Source: Candidatus Jordarchaeia archaeon | Lineage (GTDB): Archaea > Asgardarchaeota > Jordiarchaeia > Jordiarchaeales > Jordiarchaeaceae | DNA length: 37,881 nt | NCBI GenBank assembly: GCA_029856435.1 | Contig: JAHQXB010000134.1 | Location: forward strand, 1 to 37,881 | Reading direction: 5' to 3' | Shown: in pieces, positions 30,939 to 37,881 of the stretch | Position numbering within the stretch: position 1 is the stretch's first letter | Layout of the letters: the number at the start of each line of letters is the position of its first letter | The notes under the pieces: model-generated | The model's input: only the letters and a program-made list of their open reading frames with translations | Told to the model about the DNA's origin: nothing | Databases searched by the model: none | Program-made: the position numbers and the translations under genes

Positions 30939-31442
30939 TTACCAGATCTTTTTTTCGTGTTTTAGGGTGCGTTTGATTAGGGATTTTTTCTGTTTTTTTG
31001 CTAGTTCCTTCTCAAAATCTTGGATTGACAGGAGGCTGTCCACGCTGTCTTTTAGGGCTTGGGAGAGTGGTTGCCGGTAAATGTAGCGCTTTTTGACCTC
31101 CTGCACTATTTTTTTGGAGTGTTCTGAGAGCACTGGGGCGAAGCGGTAGAGGGATTCGTTTTCCTCCTGGTCCACAACGAAGCTCAGTGTACCGACCCGC
31201 TCCCCTCCTCTTGCCTTCTCGTCGGGGATTGAGAAGTAGTACACGAAGGCGCTCTTCCGCTGCTCTTGGATGGGGATTATGGATTCTCCCTCCTCTACGT
31301 GGTGACTTAAAGCGACTGCGCCAACCATGGTCTTTAGGGCAATTTTGTCAGCGGCCTCCCTTTCGATTCCCTTAAAATAGATACTGGTGGGGCCGAAATC
31401 CTCGTCAAAAATAGCTAAACAGACTCCTCTGTGCTCAAACAA
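30939..31442 (-). CDS. Longin-like small protein
   Basis: 167 residues. The first ~115 look like an archaeal longin-type alpha/beta fold: strand CLAIFDEDFGPTSIYFKG, helix ADKIALKTMVGAV, strand FVYYFSIPDEKARGG, then strand TLSFVVDQ and a closing helix. The rest is charged and helical. Such proteins are thought to act as scaffolds or regulators for small GTPases or membrane traffic in some archaea; nothing catalytic is seen. Start is TTG 31442, with GAGGAAGTGA eight bases upstream; an ATG four bases earlier is out of frame. A minus-strand TATA-like site lies ~50 bp upstream. No GTPase is nearby. Confidence 0.75.
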   Translation of the reverse strand: MFEHRGVCLAIFDEDFGPTSIYFKGIEREAADKIALKTMVGAVALSHHVEEGESIIPIQEQRKSAFVYYFSIPDEKARGGERVGTLSFVVDQEENESLYRFAPVLSEHSKKIVQEVKKRYIYRQPLSQALKDSVDSLLSIQDFEKELAKKQKKSLIKRTLKHEKKIW

Positions 31443-32031
31443 GGCATCACTTCCTCTTTTTCCTCAAGTACAGTTTCAAAAGGTGGTTATTAAATATTTT
31501 TGTTATTATACAACATAAAAAGCGCTAATATTTTGTGTTGGCTTAGACAGGCTTGACAAAATTCCTGTTCCATAAAGCATGTTTCAGAAGACGTGATGAT
31601 GCAGTATTACTTTTTGGCTGAATACGACACTTCTAATGGAAAACACTTAAGAAGAGGATGCAATTAATTTGCTGCCAATTTTGGGTGTACGTTTGTATCA
31701 TGCCGTGCATTCCTCAGATTGAATTTTGTTTGAAGTTATTGCAAGTAAAAAACGTCGAAGCACTTTTTAGGAGTGTGGAGGCCGAAAAGCGCACCGCACA
31801 TAGCAGGTGACAACAAGTTAGGTGTGGCGATTTTTGTTCCAAAATCCGGGTAGTCAGATAGAAATATAAATTTTTGTTAATAATATTTATTCAAAAATAA
31901 ATTTTACTATTAGGTTATCTTTGAATCGTGTTAATTCCCTCAAAAAATTTTTAGTCATGCTCTCATATACAATTATTTTGTGTTATATGAAGTCTCAATT
32001 GTCTCGTAAATGTTTGATTGGGGTGCGGTTG
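31443..32031. other. 590 bp intergenic region before the first KaiC-like gene
   Basis: Divergent promoters. The minus-strand TATA-like site is at 31488-31500 and a plus-strand candidate is AATATAAATTTTT at 31863-31875. An upstream open frame from 31921 is continuous with the ATPase gene, but it reads as low-complexity sequence and contradicts the paralogue. Between 31540 and 31850 nothing is recognised. Confidence 0.45.
31863..31875 (+). promoter_or_regulatory. Candidate TATA box for the first KaiC/GvpD-like gene
   Basis: AATATAAATTTTT; transcription would begin near 31900 and leave a leader of about 130 bases before GTG 32032. Confidence 0.3.
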
Positions 32032-33447
32032 GTGATTTTGGCTACAAACATTCCATCCGAGATAGCTGATGCATTCAAATCTCGAACATTTTCTCTCCAT
32101 ATTAAGGGTAGTGCAGGTACTGGTAAGACTACATTGGCCTTGGAGCTTGGGAAGCAGTTTATGGATGGAGCAGTTATATATCTGTCTACTAGAGTAAATC
32201 CAGAGAAATTTTATAAGCTGTTTCCGTGGTGTGAGTCTTGGATTTGCCGGGAGAACATTTTAGATGTGAAAAGTAACATTTTTCCCAGGGGTAAAGAAGA
32301 AACTCTTTTTGAATATGTTGATAGGCCTAGTTTCTTTAGAAGTTTATATTGGAGAGTTGTGGAGGCGGGAGTGGAGCGCATCACTGTGATTTTGGATGGT
32401 TTGGAATCCTTGAAGTATAATGTTAAAATTCCTGAGAATGACTACAGTATAGAGTGTGACATCTTAGAAATGGCGGAAAAACTAAATGCAAACGTGATCT
32501 TCATAAGTGAAACAGGTGGGGAAAGTAAACTTGACTATTTTGTTGACGGTATTGTTAGGCTGGAAAGAGAATTCATAGATGGTCAACTTTTAAGAAAATT
32601 GTACATCGAAAAAATTCGCGGAAGGAGAATTGAGAATTCGGTTTACCTATTTACGCTTAAAGACGGCAGATTCACGTGCTTTGAGAAAGGCGTTCAAACC
32701 TACCCTGCAACCGCCGAGTTTCCAAAAGTGGAGAATAAGGAGGGAAAGATTTCAACCCTCATCCCCGAACTAGACAATGTACTCAAGGGAGGTTTTAATA
32801 GGGGCTCCCTCAACATATTCGATGTAGGAGACAAGGTGGGGGTGGAGCACGCTTACTTTTTGACCCCCATGTTCTTCAATTTTATACGCCAAGGCTACCC
32901 GGTCTTTAGTATGCCCTCTAAAGGTATTTACAGCACGGATCTACTAAGGTACATTCCCCAATCCGTAATAGGAAAGGAAATCTTTGACTTGTTGAAGAGA
33001 TACTTCCATGTTTTACGCCCCTCAAGCTTCAGCCCCCGTATAGCTGATAGCTATGGCAACTACTTTTTTGAGGGAATAGATCCAGATGGAGAACTCAACC
33101 GTTTAAAACAGATTATCACCGGTGTTTTAAATGAGACCCAATCCGACACCCCAATCGTTTCCATAGCCAGCGACACAATGGAACACATTTATGGCTCAAA
33201 GTACCTGCTCAAGACAGTTCAAGCTTGGATAGACCAAATAAAACAGTTAAACGGCGTCATAATCATATTCCAGTTTAGACACAAACCTCTAAAATTATTA
33301 ACCCACCTAGCATCATCCTACTTCAAAGTGGAAAACATGTACGGCAACCTCATATTTTATGGACAGAGCCCCAAAACAAAACTGTATGTGGTGGGTCTAG
33401 ACATCTCAAACAAATACGTACAAACCAGACTTACTCCAATAGAGTGA
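32032..33447 (+). CDS. KaiC/GvpD-like double-domain ATPase
   Basis: 471 residues. Domain 1 (1-~230) is a RecA/KaiC-type P-loop ATPase: Walker A GSAGTGKT at 26-33, Walker B-like ITVILDGLESL, and a sensor-like FISETGG. Domain 2 repeats the fold (ISTLIPELDNVLKGGFNRGS is the usual KaiC-domain opening) but its P-loop has decayed to FDVGDKVGVEH, so it cannot bind ATP normally. This resembles GvpD-type proteins and other archaeal KaiC-like regulators. Start: GTG 32032 after GGGGTG; the paralogue at 37342 begins at the same place, and the Walker A falls at the same residue numbers in both. An earlier TTG at 31921 would add 37 non-homologous residues. Probably regulatory; partner unknown. Confidence 0.85.
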   Translation: MILATNIPSEIADAFKSRTFSLHIKGSAGTGKTTLALELGKQFMDGAVIYLSTRVNPEKFYKLFPWCESWICRENILDVKSNIFPRGKEETLFEYVDRPSFFRSLYWRVVEAGVERITVILDGLESLKYNVKIPENDYSIECDILEMAEKLNANVIFISETGGESKLDYFVDGIVRLEREFIDGQLLRKLYIEKIRGRRIENSVYLFTLKDGRFTCFEKGVQTYPATAEFPKVENKEGKISTLIPELDNVLKGGFNRGSLNIFDVGDKVGVEHAYFLTPMFFNFIRQGYPVFSMPSKGIYSTDLLRYIPQSVIGKEIFDLLKRYFHVLRPSSFSPRIADSYGNYFFEGIDPDGELNRLKQIITGVLNETQSDTPIVSIASDTMEHIYGSKYLLKTVQAWIDQIKQLNGVIIIFQFRHKPLKLLTHLASSYFKVENMYGNLIFYGQSPKTKLYVVGLDISNKYVQTRLTPIE

Positions 33448-33808
33448 CCACTCCCAAAAATAGAGAAGCAACAATAAAATACAAACCTTCTTTTTCTTCC
33501 GCTTTCTTCCACCAACAGGTTAGAGTTCATTTTCTTAACTATGTTGGAGAGACGCTGTGGACAGAAAGTAGACCTAGTTCATCACGTTTCCTCCTCAGAA
33601 TGTGGGATGCCTCTGAATTTTAATTCGCCTCTGATTTCTTCCGCTGTTTATAGCCTCTCACATTTCTTCCAACATTTATGAGGTGATAGATAAAAGAAGC
33701 GACAATTAAAATAGGGGGGATGTTCATCAAGGCCGTTAAAAGGGGTGAACTTGTGGAACCTTACTTTTATTAGGTTCTTCAGCGAAGTAATAAAAAAATG
33801 AAAGTAAA

Positions 33809-33941
33809 CTATAGAGTTTCTCATTAATTTTTTCCTAAACCTATCCTTAACCAAGGTTATTTAAGGCTTCTTTCCCTAAAAAAAGGCGGAAAAACCATGT
33901 TCCCTGAAAACGAAAGGAAAAAATTAATTGGAAAGTCTATA
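33809..33941 (-). mobile_element. 133 bp inverted-repeat element, copy 2 (best preserved)
   Basis: Ends: CTATAGAGTTTCTCATTAAT on the left and GGAAAAAATTAATTGG plus AAAGTCTATA on the right; these match as ~26 bp inverted repeats with few mismatches. In the reverse orientation the inside reads CGTTTTCAGGGAACATGG, then GGTTTTTCCGCC, seven Ts, GGGAAAGAAGCCTTAAATAA, CCTTGGTTAAGG and the terminal repeat, the same order as in copies 1 and 3. No target duplication is evident. Non-coding. Confidence 0.8.
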
Positions 33942-33943
33942 TC
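33937..33943 (+). promoter_or_regulatory. nadE TATA-like site inside the element end
   Basis: CTATATC is formed by the terminal repeat of copy 2 plus two flanking bases, 34 bp before the nadE ATG. The position suits a short leader that still contains GGAGGA. Confidence 0.35.
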
Positions 33944-33976
33944 ATCAAATTTACGATGTTGGAAGGAGGATTGTGA

Positions 33977-34885
33977 ATGAAGACATTGGTTCTTGAAATG
34001 TTGGAATTGAACTATGAGACGGTGTCTAGGAAGATTGAGGACTTCATTAGGAGTTCTGTGGAGTTACTAGGGAAAAAGGGTGTTATTGTTGGTCTGAGTG
34101 GGGGCTTAGACTCAAGTACTGTGGCTACCCTGAGTGTTAGAGCCCTCGGGAGGGATAGAGTGTTTGGACTTTTGATGCCCGAGAGGGACAGCGAACCACA
34201 AAACTTCAAAGACGCAAAGCAGTTAGCCTCCATGCTAAAAATAGAGCACGAAGTTTTAGACCTAACGCCAATACTTAGAAAAATGGGGATATATGAATTG
34301 CTTCCAGATAAAATTGCCAATAACAAGAAACTGTTAATGGAGAGGTTAAGAGAAGCAAAGAGGGTTTCAACATTTGAGGCCAAACCTTCAAACCTTCCCA
34401 TAATCGGCATAAAATCGGGAAGCTTGGGTTACTGTTTCACTTTCCCAAAGGTAAGACTGAGGAGCATCATGCTTCACTATCGCGCCTGCCTCAAAAAACT
34501 GGCGGTTGCAGGAACCATAACCAAGTCCGAATATGTAACGAGCACCTATGATGAGCATGGAGATGGAGCCTGCGAAATTGCCCCCCTCAGAAATCTCTAC
34601 AAGTCACAGGTAAGGAGGCTCGCCAAGTACTTGGGAGTCCCAGAAAACATAGTGACGAAGCCCTCAAGTCCTGACCTCATAGCCGGCGCAGTAGTCACAG
34701 ATGAAGTTCTAATAGGTATGAAGTATGAAACACTGGACTCCATACTATACTGTCTGGAAAGAGGAATGGGAATTAGCGAAATAGCAAGAGAGCTAGACGT
34801 TGAAGAGAATACTGTGGAAAGAGTTGCAAACACCGTGGAAATGGCGAAACTCAGAAGAGAAATTCCCCTCACACCGCACCTATAA
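33977..34885 (+). CDS. nadE: NAD+ synthetase (ammonia-dependent type)
   Basis: 302 residues. Adenylates nicotinate adenine dinucleotide and then amidates it to NAD+. Seen: ATP-pyrophosphatase P-loop SGGLDSS at 41-47; LMPERDSEPQNFKDA, the second conserved segment; AGTITKSE (family GTxNKSE); HGDGACEIAPLRNLYKSQV; KPSSPDL and TDEVLIGMKYETLDSIL. There is no glutaminase domain, so ammonia or a separate amidotransferase is used. It is longer than most archaeal NadE (about 250-270) because of extra residues around 105-160, next to the substrate site. ATG 33977 follows GGAGGATTGTGA. Consistent with the dehydrogenases around it, but placement may be chance. Confidence 0.9.
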   Translation: MKTLVLEMLELNYETVSRKIEDFIRSSVELLGKKGVIVGLSGGLDSSTVATLSVRALGRDRVFGLLMPERDSEPQNFKDAKQLASMLKIEHEVLDLTPILRKMGIYELLPDKIANNKKLLMERLREAKRVSTFEAKPSNLPIIGIKSGSLGYCFTFPKVRLRSIMLHYRACLKKLAVAGTITKSEYVTSTYDEHGDGACEIAPLRNLYKSQVRRLAKYLGVPENIVTKPSSPDLIAGAVVTDEVLIGMKYETLDSILYCLERGMGISEIARELDVEENTVERVANTVEMAKLRREIPLTPHL

Positions 34886-34983
34886 AATAGAAAAATTTGG
34901 AGCGGAAGATTTAGCTCCAAAAACGAATTTACAGACAAAACAGGGGCTTCCCAAAGACAGGGAACCATATTGGCCGGAAATGG

Positions 34984-35262
34984 TTAACCGTACTCCCAGA
35001 CGACACCTGTGCCTCCTTTTGGATAACTGAATTCAATGGCGTTTGATTCGCAGACCAGCCAGCAACTTCCGCACTCTACACATTTCTCCACATATTCCGG
35101 CGATATGAAAGCCTTACTCTTCTTTAGCTCCCAGAGCTCCATTGGACATATTTTGACGCATCTTCCGCACCCAGTACACAGAGCCTTGTTGTGGCGGATA
35201 AATTCTCCCGTCTCTCCACCGCGCTTCACCAGTTTCCTCAAATCAAATTCTTCCCTTACCAC
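34984..35262 (-). CDS. fixX: FixX-like ferredoxin
   Basis: 92 residues with two [4Fe-4S] motifs: Cys29/32/35/39 (CTGCGRCVKICP) and Cys61/64/67/71 (CVECGSCWLVC). FixX is the small electron carrier that goes with the FixC flavoprotein. Start: GTG 35262 with GGAGGGAT five bases before it, two bases after the fixC stop. The in-frame extension to 35322 lies in the end of fixC and is not needed. Co-translated with fixC. Confidence 0.9.
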   Translation of the reverse strand: MVREEFDLRKLVKRGGETGEFIRHNKALCTGCGRCVKICPMELWELKKSKAFISPEYVEKCVECGSCWLVCESNAIEFSYPKGGTGVVWEYG

Positions 35263-35264
35263 AT

Positions 35265-36656
35265 TTATCCCTCCGTCTCCAATTGTATTCCCTTCCTCTT
35301 CTTGGTTCTGAGCCACATCCAACCCAACTTCAAAAGGCTTCTAAACAGGGGTATCTGAGACCTTTGCAGTAAGGGGTAAATGTAGCTTTTGGCAAATTCC
35401 AAAATGAAGGGAACATCCTCCGAGTACCTGGAAATTTCTCTTCTAAGATTACGTATGTGGGGATTCGACCAGCTGGCCCAGAACATTAAATTGTTGGCCA
35501 GAGGAGTAATCTTAGTCCATTGGCGAGGATCAAAATAGATACCCGCCCAGAACTCCGCCCACTCCTTAGCTGTGGAAAACTCCTCTCCTATAATCGAGTT
35601 TTTCCACCTCTCCTCATAGAGCCTCAAACCAGAAGCAGATACATCCCCTTTAGATATGGCTTCTGCGGCCACCTCAGCAGCAAGCTTTCCCGAAACCATG
35701 GCATAGTGAATACCCTCAGCCTCAAGGGGGCAGGCAAACCCTGCCGCGTCGCCCACCAGCATTATCCCACCGCCATAAGTGTTTGTAGGCATCCTAGGCA
35801 TCCAGGGAAGCAAGTGTGCGTGAAACTCTCTGGGCCTTGCTTGGAGTCTATCAATAAACCTTTTCAGTGTACCGGAACTGATTACCCGCCTGAGATACTC
35901 GTAGGGTCTCTCTCCGAACCCTGAGGCAAATCTGCCCACCCACTGCCCCAGACCTACATGGAATCCCTCGGGCATCATAGCCACATAAGTGGCCGGGTAT
36001 AGGGGCGATACATAAACTTGGTTGCAATATTCTTCGGGACCAATGAGTTCATCCATTCTCGCCCTTGAGGCTTGGAAGTCGCAGTCCACCACTAGTGTGA
36101 TTTCGTCCGGTCTCCACTTGTCTCGCAGCCCTGCTTGATAGGCGATTTTTGAGACAGCTCCATCCGCTGCTATGGTTATGTCACCCTCCACTTTTTCGCC
36201 TTTATCCGTAATTATGCCCGTGACTTGGCCCCGGGAATCTTTTAAGACCCCACTGGCCAGAGTCGCCGTTCTTATTTCTGCACCAGCTTCGGAAGCTAAT
36301 TCTGCTAGGAAGCGGTCGAAATCTCTGCGGTACACATCAAACTGGAAGAATTCTCGGGCCTCTGGGTACTCTGCCAAATCGCTTGTGGACCAGCGTATCA
36401 TGAAGCGTTCCTCCAGATTTTCATCGAGCATGTGCATGGATTGGTACTTGATTTTTATGCCGGGTATGTTCATTTTTTTAATGAAGTCAAAGTCACGGAA
36501 AATTCTGGGAGCGAGGCCACATCCGGAGGAGGACTTGTCGCCAATTTTTCTTCCACGCTCAATCATTATTGTCTTTAAGCCTTTTTCGCTTGCGGTCTTG
36601 GCTGCTAGGGAGCCACCTGGACCACCACCCACTACAACAACATCGTACTTTGCCAT
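35265..36656 (-). CDS. fixC: FixC-like electron transfer flavoprotein-quinone oxidoreductase
   Basis: 463 residues of the FixC/geranylgeranyl-reductase flavoprotein superfamily. FAD fold GGGPGG at 10-15 with a downstream acidic MIERG; SSSGCGLAPR; IAADGAVSKIA; and GDAAGFACPLEAEGIHYAM, the second FAD motif typical of FixC and ETF-QO. The C-terminal third is helix-rich. FixC passes electrons from ETF to a quinone, or bifurcates with FixABX. fixX follows directly, as in other genomes, but fixA and fixB (the ETF subunits) are not in the window. The alternative is a geranylgeranyl lipid reductase; the adjoining fixX makes FixC more likely. ATG 36656 (MAKYDVVVV) has GAGATGA a few bases upstream. Confidence 0.88.
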   Translation of the reverse strand: MAKYDVVVVGGGPGGSLAAKTASEKGLKTIMIERGRKIGDKSSSGCGLAPRIFRDFDFIKKMNIPGIKIKYQSMHMLDENLEERFMIRWSTSDLAEYPEAREFFQFDVYRRDFDRFLAELASEAGAEIRTATLASGVLKDSRGQVTGIITDKGEKVEGDITIAADGAVSKIAYQAGLRDKWRPDEITLVVDCDFQASRARMDELIGPEEYCNQVYVSPLYPATYVAMMPEGFHVGLGQWVGRFASGFGERPYEYLRRVISSGTLKRFIDRLQARPREFHAHLLPWMPRMPTNTYGGGIMLVGDAAGFACPLEAEGIHYAMVSGKLAAEVAAEAISKGDVSASGLRLYEERWKNSIIGEEFSTAKEWAEFWAGIYFDPRQWTKITPLANNLMFWASWSNPHIRNLRREISRYSEDVPFILEFAKSYIYPLLQRSQIPLFRSLLKLGWMWLRTKKRKGIQLETEG

Positions 36657-36745
36657 TGTTATTCATCTCAAAACTTTTGTGTATGCTAATTTTTGTGAAA
36701 GGTTAATTTAATAGTTCATATCCTCTATTTTTTGTTATGCTTCTA

Positions 36746-37071
36746 CTATAGATTTTCCAATTAATTTTTTCCCATATGTTCAAGCGGTTCTTCTTTTTTG
36801 TGGTGATTCCTTTTTTGGTGGCTGGGTTGTTTGAGGGAAATCCCCGGTTTTTAACATAAACATGTATAAAGATGAGGGCTGGAAGTCATGTAGGGGAAAG
36901 GGACAGGGCAAAAACGCCACAAAACCAGCCACAAGGAGTCCCATCTGAACACATATGGTTTTTTCCTTTCGTTTTCAGGGAACATGGTTTTTCCGCCTTT
37001 TTTTGGGGAAAGAAGCCTTAAAAAACCCCGGTTAAGGAGAGATTGAAAAAATTAATGAATAAAATCTATAG
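36746..37071 (+). mobile_element. Inverted-repeat element, copy 3, interrupted
   Basis: Left end CTATAGATTTTCC then AATTAATTTTTTCC; right end GAAAAAATTAATGAATAAAA then TCTATAG. Removing 36773-36958 restores the same order and length (about 133-140 bp) as copies 1 and 2, including CGTTTTCAGGGAACATGG and the CCTTAA/TTAAGG core. The copy is therefore older than the element inside it. Confidence 0.75.
36772..36958. mobile_element. ~187 bp element nested in copy 3
   Basis: Ends are CCATATGTTCA on the left and TGAACACATATGG on the right, inverted repeats with one two-base difference. It is flanked on both sides by TTTTTTC(C), a 7-8 bp direct repeat (36765-36772 and 36959-36966) that occurs once in the unoccupied copies. 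Further inner pairing: GGTGGCTGGGTTGT against ACAAAACCAGCCAC. No ORF, so it is non-autonomous. Confidence 0.7.
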
Positions 37072-37185
37072 TGTAGAGCTTGTGTTTTTGAAATTTTAGA
37101 GGAACTAAATTTCTGCTCCAAATAAATTCTGCTAGGAGGGTGGGATTTTCAATGTGATAATTTTGTTGGACGAAAATAAAAAAGG

Positions 37186-37196
37186 TTTATATAAAA
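37186..37196 (+). promoter_or_regulatory. TATA box for the second KaiC/GvpD-like gene
   Basis: TTTATATAAAA, a near-consensus archaeal box. Transcription would begin near 37220, giving a leader of about 120 bases before GTG 37342. In the leader, AAAAGG (37266) and CCTTTT (37280) can pair. Confidence 0.5.
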
Positions 37197-37341
37197 AACA
37201 CCTACTAAGATTATAGCAGCACCTGGGAAATGCTTGGATTTCGAGCGGGTCTTCAAAAGAGGTTTAAAAGGTAGAACGCCTTTTGAAAAGTTGTTCTGTT
37301 TAATTAAAAATTGGGTTGATGGCGTAATAGGGGGTTAGTTT

Positions 37342-37881
37342 GTGGTTTTTGTATCTGCTATTCCAAGAGAAGTTTCAGAGGCTCTGGAAGCTCCTACCTT
37401 TTCCCTTCACATTAAGGGCGATGCGGGTACGGGTAAAACCACAATGGCCCTTGAACTAGTCCGATACCTGAATTGTTCTGCGATTTATCTGTCCACCCAT
37501 ATTTCTCCCAGTAGGGTTTATAACCAGTTTCCATGGTCTGAAACTTGCCTCCAAAAAGAAAACATCCTAGACGCTAGCGCGAGCTTGGATCTTCAAGCTG
37601 GAGAGGAGACTTTGTTTAGATACATTGATAAGCCTAGTTTCTTAAAAAACCTTTACTTCAGAGTTCTGGAGGTCAAGGGAGAACATCCAGCAATTATTGT
37701 CGATAGTGTGGATTATTTAAAGTCGAATCTTGGAATCTCGCAGGAAGATTTGAGTGTAGAGCGGGACATTCTAGACATAGCGGAGAGGGTGGATGCAAAT
37801 GTGATTTTCATAAGTGAAGAATGTGGGAAGAGTAAGTTAGACCACTTGGTGGACGGGGTTGTGAGGTTAGAGAGGGAAATT
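37342..37881 (+). CDS. KaiC/GvpD-like ATPase, second paralogue (cut by window end)
   Basis: The first 180 residues of a paralogue of the gene at 32032. Walker A GDAGTGKT is at 26-33 and Walker B-like IIVDSVDYL follows; long stretches match (TFSLHIKG, ENILDA, EETLF, PSF, DILDIAE, DANVIFISEE, VDGVVRLERE). There is an in-frame TAG just before it, so GTG 37342 is the first possible start, and AGGGGGTTAG lies about five bases before it. The 3' part lies outside the window, so whether the second domain also lost its P-loop is not visible. Confidence 0.88.
   Translation, partial: MVFVSAIPREVSEALEAPTFSLHIKGDAGTGKTTMALELVRYLNCSAIYLSTHISPSRVYNQFPWSETCLQKENILDASASLDLQAGEETLFRYIDKPSFLKNLYFRVLEVKGEHPAIIVDSVDYLKSNLGISQEDLSVERDILDIAERVDANVIFISEECGKSKLDHLVDGVVRLEREI

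Larger units (their letters stand above)
33448..33976. other. 530 bp intergenic region with IR element copy 2
   Basis: No intact gene. The left 350 bp show nothing clear apart from a short minus-strand frame (33660-33590, TAEEIRGELKFRGIPHSEEE) without a start. The right third is element copy 2, whose end seems to supply the nadE TATA box. Confidence 0.45.
36657..37341. other. 685 bp intergenic region with IR element copy 3
   Basis: Divergent promoter region for fixC and the second KaiC-like gene. 36746-37071 is element copy 3 with another element inside. 37186-37196 is a good TATA box. 37255-37282 can fold into AAAAGG/CCTTTT. No coding region is supported. Confidence 0.6.

Noticed and set aside
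31921..32031. N-terminal extension of the first KaiC-like ATPase (TTG start)
   Set aside because: The 37 added residues have no match in the paralogue, whose frame has a stop at that place; GTG 32032 has the ribosome site.
32032..33447. Circadian clock KaiC
   Set aside because: Domain 2 has lost its P-loop, and kaiA/kaiB are absent; only general KaiC-superfamily membership is supported.
36172..36711. 179-codon plus-strand frame opposite fixC
   Set aside because: Shadow of the FAD-binding region; no own start signal.
37215..37280. tRNA-like sequence containing TTTCGAGC
   Set aside because: No cloverleaf with acceptor and D/anticodon stems could be built.

Overview
The window is archaeal. 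Several lines of evidence agree: many starts are preceded by GGTGA/GAGGTG-type ribosome binding sites, TATA boxes of the TTTATATA type lie 25-35 bp before some starts (one probably leaderless), T-run terminators are present, and the families are archaeal (thiol:fumarate-reductase-type TfrAB, KaiC/GvpD-like ATPases, longin/roadblock-like proteins, beta-CASP nuclease, MNT-HEPN, VapBC). The genes suggest an anaerobe, moderately AT-rich, with large AT-rich intergenic spaces. A TACK-group (for example Bathyarchaeia-like) lineage is plausible, but this is inference; no rRNA or marker gene is present to fix it.

Layout. 0.2-0.4 kb: three tandem hairpin repeats. 0.4-3.8 kb (-): tfrA-tfrB-like fumarate reductase operon. 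4.05-4.75 kb (+): ribbon-helix-helix protein plus retropepsin-like protein. 4.9-5.3 kb: probable relic of an IS200/IS605 (TnpB-type) element. 5.4-9.3 kb (-): a glycyl radical enzyme carrying an extra N-terminal SCP2-like domain, with its radical-SAM activase. 9.5-10.4 kb (+): PIG-L deacetylase. 10.6-11.5 kb (-): a decayed vapBC locus, split by a ~300 bp insertion. 12.1-18.7 kb: membrane-anchored longin-like protein, winged-helix/ferredoxin protein, alpha/beta hydrolase, beta-CASP nuclease and an old-yellow-enzyme-type enoate reductase. 19.1-23.9 kb (+): a four-gene operon (Tm-1-like ATP-binding protein, TIM-barrel partner, FAD-linked oxidase, CCG-domain Fe-S protein). 24.2-25.3 kb (+): MNT-HEPN pair. 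25.4-26.7 kb (-): two unrecognised proteins, each built from an internal duplication. 27.3-29.9 kb (+): GH94-like enzyme. 30-31.4 kb (-): CMD/AhpD-like and longin-like proteins. 32.0-33.4 kb and 37.3 kb to the window end: two paralogous KaiC/GvpD-like ATPases. Between them lie nadE (+) and fixC-fixX (-).

Together the metabolic genes form a flavin/Fe-S redox set: fumarate reduction with CCG-type thiol/disulfide chemistry, 2-hydroxyacid-type oxidation through a second CCG protein, enoate reduction, ETF-quinone-type FixCX, glycyl-radical chemistry, and NAD synthesis. This suits fermentative or syntrophic anaerobic oxidation of organic or lipid-like acids, but no substrate can be read from sequence alone.

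The most striking non-coding signals are a MITE-like family of 133 bp with ~26 bp terminal inverted repeats (three copies at 30.8, 33.8 and 36.7 kb), a second ~187 bp element nested in the third copy with a 7-8 bp target duplication, and the insertion that splits vapC. The most striking protein is the SCP2-like/glycyl-radical fusion.
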